A DNA stretch of 64,000 bases from Spongiivirga citrea (GTDB taxonomy: Bacteria > Bacteroidota > Bacteroidia > Flavobacteriales > Flavobacteriaceae): assembly GCF_010671565.1 (NCBI RefSeq), contig NZ_JAABOQ010000001.1:434001-498000 (forward strand), given 5' to 3'. Shown here one piece after another: positions 1 to 9,039 of the stretch (positions are counted from its first letter, which is position 1; the number at the start of each line of letters is the position of its first letter). The notes beneath the pieces were generated by a model, which saw only the letters and a list, made by a program, of their open reading frames with translations, was not told the DNA's origin and searched no databases. Both the position numbers and the translations under genes were made by a program.

Positions 1-2682
1 TCCTTCACCATCTAAAACACCATCCAAACCTGCAGCTTCAACAGCGCTAACCAAAGTTGAAAGTTCCGGAGTCTCTTTCGCTAGGTCTAAGATTGTTTTC
101 CCAGTAAAACTTGGTGGAATCAATACTCCATCAATTACATGAATAACGCCATTAGAAGCCATGATATCTTTTACAATAACGCTTATCGTTTCATTTAAAG
201 TAATCATATCGCCATTACGCACAACAGATACCTGCTCTCCTTGCTTTGTAGTTACTAATGTTTCTCCTTGAGGGATGTCTGCTGAAGCTATTTTACCATC
301 AATTACATGGTATAATAACACTTGAACTAGTGCATCACCCTCAGGAATTGCATCTAATTGATCAAATGCAGTATTTGTGGGTGCGAATACTGTAAACGGG
401 CCATCGTCTTGTAATGCTTCTACTAAGCCAGCTTGCCCTAATGCACTTACCAAAGTGCTAAAGTCAGGATTGCCAACAGCAATATCAACTATTGAAGGTA
501 AGGGTTGTAGACTTGGCGGAATTAATACACCGTCGATTACATGAATTACCCCGTTCGACGCCATGACATCTTTTAAAATCACCGTAATAGATTCATTTAA
601 GGTAATCATATCTCCATTTCGAACTACAGAAACTTCTTCTCCTTGCTTCGTTGTCACTAATGTTTCTCCTTCGGGAATATCTCCTGAAGTAATTTTTCCA
701 TCAATTACATGGTATAATAAAACTTGTGCTAATGCATCCCCTTCTGGAATTGCATCCAATTGATCAAATGCAGCATTTGTTGGAGCGAATACTGTAAATG
801 GTCCTTCTCCTTGCAAGGCATCTACCAAATTTGCTTGACCTAAAGCAGCGACTAGAGTGCTAAAGTCAGGATTACCAACAGCAATGTCAACTATTGAAGG
901 TAGTGGCGGTAACAAAACTGTATCGATGACATGAACGATACCGTTCGAAGCCATAATATCAGCAATCACCACTTTTACCATTCCATTTAAAATCACATCA
1001 TCGCCAATTTTTTCTACGGTAATTTCGGCTCCCTGAATAGTTGTTACTTTTCCATCTGCTAATAATGTAGCGGCATCAAATTTCCCAGCTGCAACATGAT
1101 ATAATAACACATCTTTTAAAGCATCGCCTTCTGGTAGCGCATCTAGTTTTTCAAAAGCATCATTTGTAGGCGCAAATACTGTAAATGGTCCTTCACCTTG
1201 TAATGTTTCAACCAAATCAGCAGCGCTTAGTGCACTTACCAGTGTTGAGAAGTTTTCATCTCCTGTAGCAATATCCACAATAGATGGCAGCGGCGGGATT
1301 AAGACATCATTAATAACATGTACAATACCGTTTGAAGCCATAATATTTGCAATGGCAACCTCAATATTCCCATTTAAAATGACCTTATCATCAGTCATTT
1401 CCACAGCAATTTCCGCTCCATTATTAAGAGTAACTACTGTACCAGCTTCTACAATATCTGCTGCAGTGAGCTTTCCAGATGCAACATGGTATAGTAATAC
1501 CTCAGTTAAAGCATCGCCTTCAGGAATGGCTGCCAACTTCTCAAAAGCGGCATTAGTAGGAGCAAATACCGTAAAAGGACCGTCTCCTTGGAGTGTTTCT
1601 ACTAAGTTAGCAGTTGTTAGTGCATTTACTAAAGTGGAGAAATTCTCATCACCAGTTGCTATCTCTACAATAGAAGGTAAATCCTGAAATGATGGTGGAA
1701 TCAGTACCGCGTCGATGACATGTAAAATGCCATTTTTGGCTCTAATATTTGCTTGCACTAGTTTTACAACATCATTAATAATGATCTCATTATTCTCATT
1801 TAAAGAAACCTTGATATCTTCTCCCTGTAAGGTTGCAAGCATTTCTTTTTGCAGCAACTTCTGCGTACGGAACTTACCATCTAAAACATGATATAATAGC
1901 ACTTGTTTTAGCGTATCTCCTCCTGGAACTGTCTCTAATGCAGCAAATGCATCATCCGTAGGAGCAAATAAGGTAAGTGGACCATCTCCTTTAAGTGCAT
2001 CAACTAAGCCAGCATCGGTAGCCGCCTGAACCAGTGTATTAAAACGTCCATCGGAAGCAACAATATCCACTAAGTCTTGACTTGGGTTGGTAACACTCGT
2101 CAATTCAGCTGTCCAATTTCCTACACTTCTACCGTTTCTGGTAAAGAATCTAAACCGACCTTGAATATCTCCGTCGTCATCTGCTTGACCATAGCCAAAT
2201 ACTAGACTGTTGTCCGGGAGACGCATTATCAGATAAACAAAACCGTCACTAATCCAAGCTCCTCTTAAAGCAGCGCGTTCACCATCTCCTAGATCTAAAA
2301 ACCCACGAATGATCGCAAAGGATGCGTGATATAAAGTAAATTTTACATTCAACTCCCCACTCAACTCAGCACCTTCATCAGCGCCGCGAGTTACAGTTGC
2401 GTTAAAATCGTAACGTCTTCTTTCTATACTAATCCCCCGATTAGCAGCTATTTTGCCGTCGGTTTTAGATGTAGTTTCATCATTAAGTTCACCATCAATC
2501 GTGGTTTTGGTCATTTCATCAATTTCTTCGAAACTGATGATGGGTGATTCTGCAAATTCTCCTTCTTCAAAAGCTTCTTCGACGACAAGGGGACCGTCAT
2601 CATTTTTACAAGCTCCTAGAACAAGGACGAATGCCATTACCCAAATACTCTTTTTAAAAACATGGTTAATTAGTGTTTTCAT
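1..2682 (-). CDS. Multi-domain fasciclin (FAS1) lipoprotein, 3' end outside window
   Basis: The frame is open from the ATG at 2682 to base 1, giving 894 codons with no stop, so the C terminus lies outside the window. The N terminus is a lipoprotein signal ending in LGAC (Cys about residue 25), which predicts an envelope-anchored, probably surface-exposed protein. Residues about 90-200 form a beta-rich region I do not recognise. From about residue 200 there are five complete FAS1 domains and the start of a sixth, each carrying the family signatures (GPFTVFAPTN, LLYHV, NGVIHVID). FAS1 domains mediate adhesion or polymer binding in other organisms; adhesion is inferred here. The domains become more alike towards the C terminus, suggesting recent tandem duplication. 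Three further FAS1 genes occur in this window. Confidence 0.93.
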   Translation of the reverse strand, partial: MKTLINHVFKKSIWVMAFVLVLGACKNDDGPLVVEEAFEEGEFAESPIISFEEIDEMTKTTIDGELNDETTSKTDGKIAANRGISIERRRYDFNATVTRGADEGAELSGELNVKFTLYHASFAIIRGFLDLGDGERAALRGAWISDGFVYLIMRLPDNSLVFGYGQADDDGDIQGRFRFFTRNGRSVGNWTAELTSVTNPSQDLVDIVASDGRFNTLVQAATDAGLVDALKGDGPLTLFAPTDDAFAALETVPGGDTLKQVLLYHVLDGKFRTQKLLQKEMLATLQGEDIKVSLNENNEIIINDVVKLVQANIRAKNGILHVIDAVLIPPSFQDLPSIVEIATGDENFSTLVNALTTANLVETLQGDGPFTVFAPTNAAFEKLAAIPEGDALTEVLLYHVASGKLTAADIVEAGTVVTLNNGAEIAVEMTDDKVILNGNIEVAIANIMASNGIVHVINDVLIPPLPSIVDIATGDENFSTLVSALSAADLVETLQGEGPFTVFAPTNDAFEKLDALPEGDALKDVLLYHVAAGKFDAATLLADGKVTTIQGAEITVEKIGDDVILNGMVKVVIADIMASNGIVHVIDTVLLPPLPSIVDIAVGNPDFSTLVAALGQANLVDALQGEGPFTVFAPTNAAFDQLDAIPEGDALAQVLLYHVIDGKITSGDIPEGETLVTTKQGEEVSVVRNGDMITLNESITVILKDVMASNGVIHVIDGVLIPPSLQPLPSIVDIAVGNPDFSTLVSALGQAGLVEALQDDGPFTVFAPTNTAFDQLDAIPEGDALVQVLLYHVIDGKIASADIPQGETLVTTKQGEQVSVVRNGDMITLNETISVIVKDIMASNGVIHVIDGVLIPPSFTGKTILDLAKETPELSTLVSAVEAAGLDGVLDGEG
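86..1690 (-). repeat. Tandem FAS1-coding repeats, about 387-402 bases per unit
   Basis: Recurring coding signatures, such as the one for PSIVDIA, fall near 1671, 1283, 896 and 494. The repeat length is thus about 387 bases between the upstream units and about 402 between the downstream ones. The last two complete units (about 100-500 and 500-905) code for nearly the same protein and share long DNA stretches, for example around 303-330 and 703-730. This is direct evidence of duplication within the gene, and the units could recombine to change copy number (inference). Confidence 0.8.
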
Positions 2683-3216
2683 GCTGTGTGATTTTTAAAA
2701 AATGGTTTATGTTTTATTCGGTGTGATTTATTTCATGTTATTATGTTTAACTTTAAAACAAAATAATTCAACAAATCATTGATACAACATGAATAGAATG
2801 GTTGCTTTGTTTAATATTTTTTAATAAATATTTAACAAAAATAAATAGTTATCGCTATGAAAATTATTGCTCTTTCTAAACCCATTACTGATAAAAACAC
2901 AGTGGATGTGAGTTAAATATTGATTGCTAGGACAGAAAATTACCAAAGGTCAAATCAGCAGTTAATGCTACTTAAAACACCCATTAAAACTAAAATTATC
3001 TATTGTAATTTTCTACTGTTAGTAGCTAGAGGGAACACTAAACTGTAATTGGGATAAGAGTATTTGTATTTAGGATAAATACCTAAACACTATTTCAAAA
3101 ATGGTAGATACTTTTTTTGTAGAGAAAGTATAAAAAATCTAACGAAGGTGCTTTAACCAAAATCAGCTGTTTAATACATTTTGAAAACTGATAAACAAAC
3201 AGCAGTAATAAGATGC
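2683..3216. other. 534-base gene-free region between the FAS1 gene and the split lyase gene
   Basis: I see no convincing coding frame on either strand. The part next to the FAS1 gene is its likely 5' region. It holds the 11-base word AAGCAACCATT (minus strand, 2807-2797) and a TATTTTTG box (minus strand, 2843-2836). The stretch from about 2880 to 3216 is AT-rich and shows only weak inverted repeats, and I assign it no function. Confidence 0.5.
2797..2807 (-). promoter_or_regulatory. Candidate ECF-type promoter word AAGCAACCATT before the FAS1 gene
   Basis: The exact 11-mer lies 114 bases upstream of the FAS1 start and points towards it. It occurs again before two other genes, at 28492-28502 and 46830-46840, also pointing at the downstream start. 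GTATC follows 14 bases after GCAACC, a spacing and sequence that would fit an ECF sigma -10 element. The regulatory role is inference. Confidence 0.4.
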
Positions 3217-3903
3217 TTAAAGCTCTTCTATACTAAAATTCGCAAACAGCACAGATTCATCTCGAAGATCTTGTGCGTTTATTAAACTGCGATAAATACC
3301 CCATTTGGGTCTAATGAAAGAAGCGCCCGCTCTCCAATTTATGATATCGTCATTGGTATATTCAAACAAAATAGTATCATCGCCTATTCTTTTTATTTCT
3401 AAATCATAGGTCCCCGAAGTACCATAGGTTATTGTTTCTGTAACGCTTACCCATTTGTCTATAAAAGGTGCTAAATCCGTTTGGGCTAATGTAACCTGTC
3501 TATCAGTTTCAGCATAGCGCAATTCGAGCCTATCTGGACTACCTTTTCTTAATGTAAAGGTGTACATTGGCATTGCCGCTAAATCACCACCAACCGATTT
3601 TAGCTGATGTATATGTGTAAAGTCTGGTGAAGACTGAAACCCTGCAGGTAATTTAAATTTCCATTTGTAAACAACCTTTTCATTTTGTGTTCCCAATCTA
3701 TCATCTGGTGATTGGTCGTAGGTTTTTATTTCATTACGCTGCCTATCAAAGTTTCTACATCGATCATTGTCAGGTTCAGTATGCATAAAGAACCTAAATA
3801 CATTTGTATTTAACTCATTGTCAAAAACCTCGTCAATATGCCTTCCAAAAGCCGTATGCCCGCAATCTGGTACTTCGACTGGCTCGGCGCCAGGTGCGAG
3901 TAT
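3217..3903 (-). pseudogene. Polysaccharide lyase (heparin-lyase-I-like) domain, cut off from its N terminus by an in-frame TAA
   Basis: The frame is open from just after the TAA at 3906-3904 to the stop at 3217. The first ATG is at 3786, but homologous-looking sequence begins well before it (EVPDCGHTAFG, about 3876-3844), so an ATG start there would truncate the fold. The family signatures NFDRQRNEIKTYD, VVYKWKFKLP, HIHQLKSVGG and RPKWGIYRSL resemble the PF14099 polysaccharide lyase-like family, whose members are usually lipoproteins or secreted enzymes acting on acidic polysaccharides. The assignment is from memory of the family. It is in the same frame as the lipoprotein fragment upstream, so the two are best read as one gene broken by a single nonsense codon. 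The alternatives are a sequencing error, readthrough, or expression of the C-terminal part alone from the internal ATG. Confidence 0.75.
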
Positions 3904-4323
3904 TTAAGTAATTAATTCATATGTATCACCTGGCCCATCTGCATCTAATGATACAATATTTGGTTGTACCACTTCTTCTTTTTCCAGGGTGATTGTCACG
4001 GTATTGTTGGATACATTTACATCTCGATATACCGTTCGAAATGCATCCTTAAAACCTACAGTAGCACGAACTTGCGATGAGTCAGAAGCAAAAATTATTG
4101 TTTTTTCAACCTCACTTTCAAGTGCCCTACCATAATTATAGCTTACTGTATTATTGAGTTGTTGCAGTAAATCGGAAGTATCAGCCCAAGAAATGCAACA
4201 ACTAGATTGTGATACAGAAATATCCGTTTCAATAGGACCAGCCATTGGTTCCTGATCGTCTTTACAACTTGTAAAAAAGAAGAATGAAACGAGTATAAAA
4301 GCTAAAACTAATGATTTTTTCAT
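3904..4323 (-). CDS. Lipoprotein with N-terminal domain of a broken polysaccharide lyase gene
   Basis: This 139-residue product starts with a clear lipoprotein signal (FFFFTSC, Cys about residue 20) followed by a small beta-rich region, possibly Ig-like. It ends at TAA right after DGPGDTYELIT. In related lyases as I remember them, the motif DGPGNTYELI runs straight on into the lyase domain, and here the continuation is found in the same frame beyond the stop (3903-3217). The fragment is therefore probably the N-terminal part of a single former protein. Made alone it would be a short lipoprotein without catalytic residues. A TATATTTG box lies only four bases upstream of the ATG. Confidence 0.7.
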   Translation of the reverse strand: MKKSLVLAFILVSFFFFTSCKDDQEPMAGPIETDISVSQSSCCISWADTSDLLQQLNNTVSYNYGRALESEVEKTIIFASDSSQVRATVGFKDAFRTVYRDVNVSNNTVTITLEKEEVVQPNIVSLDADGPGDTYELIT

Positions 4324-4327
4324 AGTA

Positions 4328-4335
4328 CAAATATA
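4328..4335 (-). promoter_or_regulatory. Possible -7 box TATATTTG before the split lipoprotein/lyase gene
   Basis: It matches the Bacteroidota TAnnTTTG consensus on the minus strand, but no TTG lies at the expected -33 distance. Its closeness to the ATG at 4323 would imply an almost leaderless transcript. The call is weak. Confidence 0.3.
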
Positions 4336-4479
4336 GATTCAAAATACTTAGAAAAAGTAGTTGCATTTGATTCCAAAAGTACCGGGCTACTTCATAGAGC
4401 TGTAATTCTTATTGTGGCCACTATCTTTTTATACTCTCTAAAGAAAACGAGAACAGAGCAATTAGATCTTGTAGAAGAT

Positions 4480-6672
4480 TTAATTCGCAACCTCACTAAT
4501 AAACTTTATGCGATATAGGCGTAGTTCCTCATCGTCATAATCGCCATCAAACTCCTCGATAGCATCGTCTATTTTATCAGATTCGGATTCCATGAAATAG
4601 TCATGAATTTCTTCTTGTTGATCTTCATCTAGCAAATCATCAATCCAATAGTTGATATTCAACTTTGTACCAGAGTAGACAATGGCTTCCATTTCCTTAA
4701 TGAAGTTATCCATCTCCATGCCTTTTGCTGATGCAATATCGGTTAAAGGCAATTTTCTATCAACATTTTGAATGATATAGAGCTTCAAAGCGGAGTTCGC
4801 TCCAGTACTCTTCACGATCATATCTTCTAATCGAGTAATATCGTTTTCCTCGACATATTGGGCAATCATATCAACAAAATCCTGGCCATATTTTTTTGCC
4901 TTTCCCTCACCAATACCGTGAACATTAGAAAGTTCTTTTAAGTTTATTGGATATTTAAGGGCCATATCTTCTAACGAAGGATCTTGAAACACCACGAATG
5001 GCGGTACCCCTAATCGCTTTGCAGTACTACGACGCAAATCTTTTAGCATCGTCATTAATTTCTCATCAGCGGCAGCACCACTACCTTTAGCATTCGTAAT
5101 TATTCCTGCATCGTTCTCCTCGTTATATTGATGATCCTCGGTCATCATAAACGAGCGTGGACTTTTTAAATACGCTCGTCCCTGATCGGTTAGTTTAATA
5201 ACTCCGTAAGTCTCAATGTCCTTACGTAACTCTCCAGAGACTAGAACCTGTCGTAGGAGTGCCATCCAGAATTTGTCGCTTTCCTCCTTTCCGTTACCGA
5301 AAAAAGGCTTTTCATCAGTCTTATGCGACTTCATTAGCGCGTTCGACCTACCAATAAGTGTATTTACAATTTCTTTTGACTTATATTTCTCTTTAGTAGC
5401 TTCAACAATCTCTAACAACTTTACCACTTTATCTTGTGCCTCATGTTGCTTTTTCGGATTGCGAATGTTGTCATCCATCTCACCACCTTCTCCCGTTTCA
5501 TTATCAAACTCTTCACCAAAATAATGTAATATGAATTTACGTCGTGACATTGAAGTCTCAGCATAAGCGACCATTTCTTGTAAAAGCGCATGCCCAATTT
5601 CTTGTTCTGCTACCGGCTTACCCGACATAAATTTCTCAAGCTTCTCTATATCTTTATATGCGTAAAAAGCAAGGCAAATACCTTCACCTCCATCGCGTCC
5701 TGCACGACCAGTTTCTTGATAGTAACTTTCGATACTTTTAGGAATATCATTATGTATTACAAAGCGAACATCTGGTTTATCAATTCCCATTCCGAATGCA
5801 ATGGTTGCAACTACCACATCGGCATCTTCCATTAAGAACATGTCTTGATGTTTTACTCTTGTCTTTGCATCGAGCCCTGCATGATATGGGACGGCATTAA
5901 TTCCATTAACCTGAAGGGTTTGAGCTAGCTCTTCTACTCGCTTTCTACTTAAGCAGTATACAATACCAGATTTACCTGAATGCTGCTTAATAAAACGAAT
6001 CACATCGGCATCGACATTTTTTGTCTTTGGTCTTACTTCATAAAACAGATTGGGTCGGTTAAAAGAGGCTTTAAAAACCTTAGCATCAGTCATGCTTAAG
6101 TTCTTTAAAATATCCTCCTGAACCTTGGGTGTTGCAGTTGCGGTAAGGCCAATTATTGGGATTGACTCTCCAATACGCTTTATAATATTTTTTAAGTTTC
6201 GATATTCAGGTCTGAAATCATGCCCCCATTCTGAAATACAATGCGCCTCATCAATCGCCATAAAGCTAATGGTAACGGATCTCAAAAACTCGACATTCTC
6301 TTCCTTCGTAAGTGATTCAGGCGCGACATACAATAATTTAGTCACACCGTTGGTTATATCTTCTTTTACCTGGCGAATTTCAGTTTTAGTAAGCGATGAG
6401 TTAAGTACATGGGCAATACCATTTTCTTCGGATATACTTCGAAGTGCATCTACCTGATTTTTCATCAAAGCAATCAAAGGAGATACTACGATGGCTGTTC
6501 CATCTTTTACCAAAGCAGGTAATTGGTAGCAAAGAGATTTTCCTCCACCAGTTGGCATGATCACGAAAGTGTTGTGATCATTTATAATATTGTTTATTAC
6601 CTTTTCTTGTAATCCTTTGAATTGACTGAAACCGAAGTATTTTTTCAGTTCCTTATGTAAATCAATTTCCAT
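4480..6672 (-). CDS. recQ: ATP-dependent DNA helicase RecQ
   Basis: A RecQ-family 3'-5' helicase for recombination and replication-fork repair. Counting from a GTG six bases further up, it carries the Walker A motif MPTGGGKSLCYQLP at about 41-54, the DEAH box with the RecQ signature AIDEAHCISEWGHDFRPEY at 141-159 and motif III LTATAT at about 178. A helicase C domain with QETGRAGRDG follows, then the RQC zinc/winged-helix region and an HRDC domain. The acidic C-terminal tail (EEFDGDYDDEEL) is typical of longer flavobacterial RecQ proteins. An in-frame GTG at 6678 is possible, but I prefer the ATG at 6672. It is divergent from kdsD. Confidence 0.97.
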   Translation of the reverse strand: MEIDLHKELKKYFGFSQFKGLQEKVINNIINDHNTFVIMPTGGGKSLCYQLPALVKDGTAIVVSPLIALMKNQVDALRSISEENGIAHVLNSSLTKTEIRQVKEDITNGVTKLLYVAPESLTKEENVEFLRSVTISFMAIDEAHCISEWGHDFRPEYRNLKNIIKRIGESIPIIGLTATATPKVQEDILKNLSMTDAKVFKASFNRPNLFYEVRPKTKNVDADVIRFIKQHSGKSGIVYCLSRKRVEELAQTLQVNGINAVPYHAGLDAKTRVKHQDMFLMEDADVVVATIAFGMGIDKPDVRFVIHNDIPKSIESYYQETGRAGRDGGEGICLAFYAYKDIEKLEKFMSGKPVAEQEIGHALLQEMVAYAETSMSRRKFILHYFGEEFDNETGEGGEMDDNIRNPKKQHEAQDKVVKLLEIVEATKEKYKSKEIVNTLIGRSNALMKSHKTDEKPFFGNGKEESDKFWMALLRQVLVSGELRKDIETYGVIKLTDQGRAYLKSPRSFMMTEDHQYNEENDAGIITNAKGSGAAADEKLMTMLKDLRRSTAKRLGVPPFVVFQDPSLEDMALKYPINLKELSNVHGIGEGKAKKYGQDFVDMIAQYVEENDITRLEDMIVKSTGANSALKLYIIQNVDRKLPLTDIASAKGMEMDNFIKEMEAIVYSGTKLNINYWIDDLLDEDQQEEIHDYFMESESDKIDDAIEEFDGDYDDEELRLYRIKFISEVAN

Positions 6673-6703
6673 TGGCACTAATTAACTATAAGTAATTAAT
6701 AGC

Positions 6704-6711
6704 TACATTTG
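6704..6711 (+). promoter_or_regulatory. Candidate -7 box TACATTTG for kdsD
   Basis: It matches the Bacteroidota TAnnTTTG consensus in the recQ-kdsD divergent gap, 58 bases before the kdsD ATG. The only upstream TTG (6672-6674) is about 29 bases away, which is too far for the standard spacing. Confidence 0.4.
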
Positions 6712-6769
6712 CATTTGTTAATGAAATATAAGCATTTTTTAGGTTAAACAAAACTTAGCTGCCTATTTA

Positions 6770-7732
6770 ATGGACAAACAGAAAATAATTCGGGTTGCCC
6801 GAAATACCATACAAGAAGAAGCAAACGCAATTGCCAATTTAGTCGATTTAGTTGATGAGGACTTTTGCAAGGCTGTCGACTTAATTTACAACTCTAAAGG
6901 TCGCGTTATTGTGACTGGAATAGGTAAAAGTGCCATTATTGCGCAAAAAATAGTTGCCACTTTTAATTCAACTGGAACACCTGCAATTTTTATGCATGCG
7001 GCAGATGCCATTCACGGTGATCTGGGTAATATTTTGACCGATGATGTGGTGATTTGTATCTCCAAAAGTGGAAACACACCGGAAATTAAAGTGCTGGTTC
7101 CTTTGATCAAGAATTACAAGAATCCTATTATAGCTATTACTTCTAATAAAACATCATTTTTAGGTACCGAAGCCAATTGTGTTTTGAATGCTTATGTTGA
7201 AAAAGAAGTATGTCCTAACAATCTCGCTCCAACAACCAGCACCACTGCTCAATTAGTTGTAGGTGATGCCCTGGCGGTAACCTTATTAGATATTCGTGGA
7301 TTTTCTAGCAGTGATTTTGCTAAATACCATCCTGGCGGTGCTTTAGGCAAGAAATTGTATCTAAGAGTAAGTGATATTACTTCGCAAAACATGAAACCAC
7401 ATGTAGAGGCCAATGCCGATATCAAAAAGGTAATTATCGAGATTTCCGAAAATATGCTGGGTGTAGTTGCCGTGACAGAAAATGATAAGATCATCGGGAT
7501 TATTACTGATGGTGATATACGAAGAATGCTTACAAAGAATGAGGATTTTAGCAAATTGAAAGCAGCCGATATTATGTCAGCAAACCCTAGGGTAATAAAT
7601 AATGATGCCATGGCTGTTGATGCGATGGAAGTGATTGAAGAAAATAATATTTCACAGTTATTAGCTGAAGACAATGGAAAATATGCAGGAGTCGTTCATT
7701 TACACAACCTTATAAAAGAAGGAATTATTTAA
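6770..7732 (+). CDS. kdsD: Arabinose-5-phosphate isomerase, KpsF/GutQ family
   Basis: Converts ribulose-5-phosphate to arabinose-5-phosphate, the first step of Kdo synthesis for LPS. An N-terminal SIS domain shows TGIGKSA (49-55), the sugar-phosphate loop SKSGNTPE (98-105) and the family signature FAKYHPGGALGKKL (183-196). Two CBS domains follow from about 200 to 320. The 320-residue length is normal. It is the first gene of a tightly coupled operon, and its TAA overlaps the tatC ATG by one base. Confidence 0.96.
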   Translation: MDKQKIIRVARNTIQEEANAIANLVDLVDEDFCKAVDLIYNSKGRVIVTGIGKSAIIAQKIVATFNSTGTPAIFMHAADAIHGDLGNILTDDVVICISKSGNTPEIKVLVPLIKNYKNPIIAITSNKTSFLGTEANCVLNAYVEKEVCPNNLAPTTSTTAQLVVGDALAVTLLDIRGFSSSDFAKYHPGGALGKKLYLRVSDITSQNMKPHVEANADIKKVIIEISENMLGVVAVTENDKIIGIITDGDIRRMLTKNEDFSKLKAADIMSANPRVINNDAMAVDAMEVIEENNISQLLAEDNGKYAGVVHLHNLIKEGII

Positions 7733-8577
7733 TGGGAGCAAGTGAACAAACCGGCACCGAAATGTCATTTTTAGAGCACCTTGAGCAACTACGTTGGCAT
7801 TTAATAAGAGCTACAGTCGCTATTTTAATTGGGGGCACAGTCGCATTTATAGCCAAAGGAATCATATTTGATGTGCTTTTATTTGGTCCAAAGGATGTTA
7901 ATTTTCCAACGTACCAAATTCTTTGTAATATTTCGAGAGCAATCGGGCTCGATGAATCATTTTGCTTAGAAGAAATACCCTACACCTTACAAAGTCGTAC
8001 GGTAGCGGGTCAGTTTTCCGCTCACATGTGGACATCTATTACCGCTGGTTTCATAATTGCTTTCCCTTATGTCATATATGAATTTTGGAAGTTTATTAGC
8101 CCAGGTTTATACGATAATGAACGTAAAACAGCAGGAGGGTTTATCTGGATATCATCGCTTTTATTTTTTATCGGGGTCTTATTCGGTTATTACGTGGTTA
8201 CACCATTATCACTGCGCTTTTTAGGAAGCTATCAAGTAAGTGCCGTTGTCTTAAATGAATTCGATATCGGCTCTTATATCGGTATGGTACGTGCATCAGT
8301 ATTGGCGTCTGGCCTTATTTTTGAGCTACCCATTATTATTTATTTCCTCACAAAAATCGGACTTGTCACCCCGGAATTCCTGCGAAAATATCGAAAAATG
8401 TCGCTTGTTGTAGTATTGATACTTTCGGCTGTTATTACACCACCTGATGTTACAAGTCAGATTATCGTAGCGATACCCGTATTGGTGCTCTATGAAATAA
8501 GTATTTTTATCTCTAAAAGAGTGATAAAAAATCAAAAGAAAAAAGAAGCAGAAGCTAAGGCTAATCGATCAAAATAA
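7732..8577 (+). CDS. tatC: Twin-arginine translocase subunit TatC
   Basis: Polytopic inner-membrane receptor of the Tat pathway, which exports folded proteins. The N-terminal cytosolic signature FLEHLEQLRWHLIRA (13-27) and about six membrane segments are visible. The loop after the first segment is longer than in E. coli, as is common in Bacteroidota, and the C terminus is Lys-rich. No tatA or tatB lies in the window. It overlaps the genes on both sides by one base (TAATG), which indicates translational coupling. Confidence 0.96.
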   Translation: MGASEQTGTEMSFLEHLEQLRWHLIRATVAILIGGTVAFIAKGIIFDVLLFGPKDVNFPTYQILCNISRAIGLDESFCLEEIPYTLQSRTVAGQFSAHMWTSITAGFIIAFPYVIYEFWKFISPGLYDNERKTAGGFIWISSLLFFIGVLFGYYVVTPLSLRFLGSYQVSAVVLNEFDIGSYIGMVRASVLASGLIFELPIIIYFLTKIGLVTPEFLRKYRKMSLVVVLILSAVITPPDVTSQIIVAIPVLVLYEISIFISKRVIKNQKKKEAEAKANRSK

Positions 8578-8918
8578 TGAGTCAAGTAGAAGAGTTTAAC
8601 GCCTATCGCGAGAAAATGAATAGTAAGTTATTGAAAGACAATAACAAGATTATTAAACGCATTTTTAATCTAGACACGAATGCATTTATGGCCGGTGTTT
8701 TGGATGTAAAAACTAAGGAACTATTGGGCTTGGTCGCCTCCACTGTGCTACGTTGTGATGATTGCGTAAAATACCATTTAGAAACATGCTTTAAAGAAGG
8801 TGTTTCTAAAGAAGAAGTAATGGAGAGTTTAAGTATCGCAACCTTAGTTGGTGGTACCATCGTGATTCCGCATTTAAGAAGAGCTTATGAGTTCTGGGAA
8901 GAACTTGAGGCGCAGTAA
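8577..8918 (+). CDS. AhpD-like / carboxymuconolactone decarboxylase family protein
   Basis: A small alpha-helical protein of 113 residues with the exact AhpD redox pattern: Glu48, 11 residues, Cys60-x-x-Cys63, three residues, His67. In AhpD this relay supports peroxidase activity, so a disulfide or peroxide-detoxifying role is likely, but the substrate is unknown. It has no signal peptide and should be cytosolic. It is the third gene of the kdsD-tatC operon, joined by a TAATG overlap. Confidence 0.9.
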   Translation: MSQVEEFNAYREKMNSKLLKDNNKIIKRIFNLDTNAFMAGVLDVKTKELLGLVASTVLRCDDCVKYHLETCFKEGVSKEEVMESLSIATLVGGTIVIPHLRRAYEFWEELEAQ

Positions 8919-9039
8919 ACAGTATTCAGTTGGCAATAATGAAGGCTAGAAGCTTTGAACTGCAGCCTTAATGTATACTTTAATAACAAATTATAATCCC
9001 TTATTTGGTATTTAACCATTGATACCTCATCTTTGAAAC

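Noticed and set aside
563-1687. Plus-strand open frames inside the multi-FAS1 gene
   Set aside because: They are antisense shadows of the repeated FAS1 coding sequence; the minus strand has the clear family signatures.
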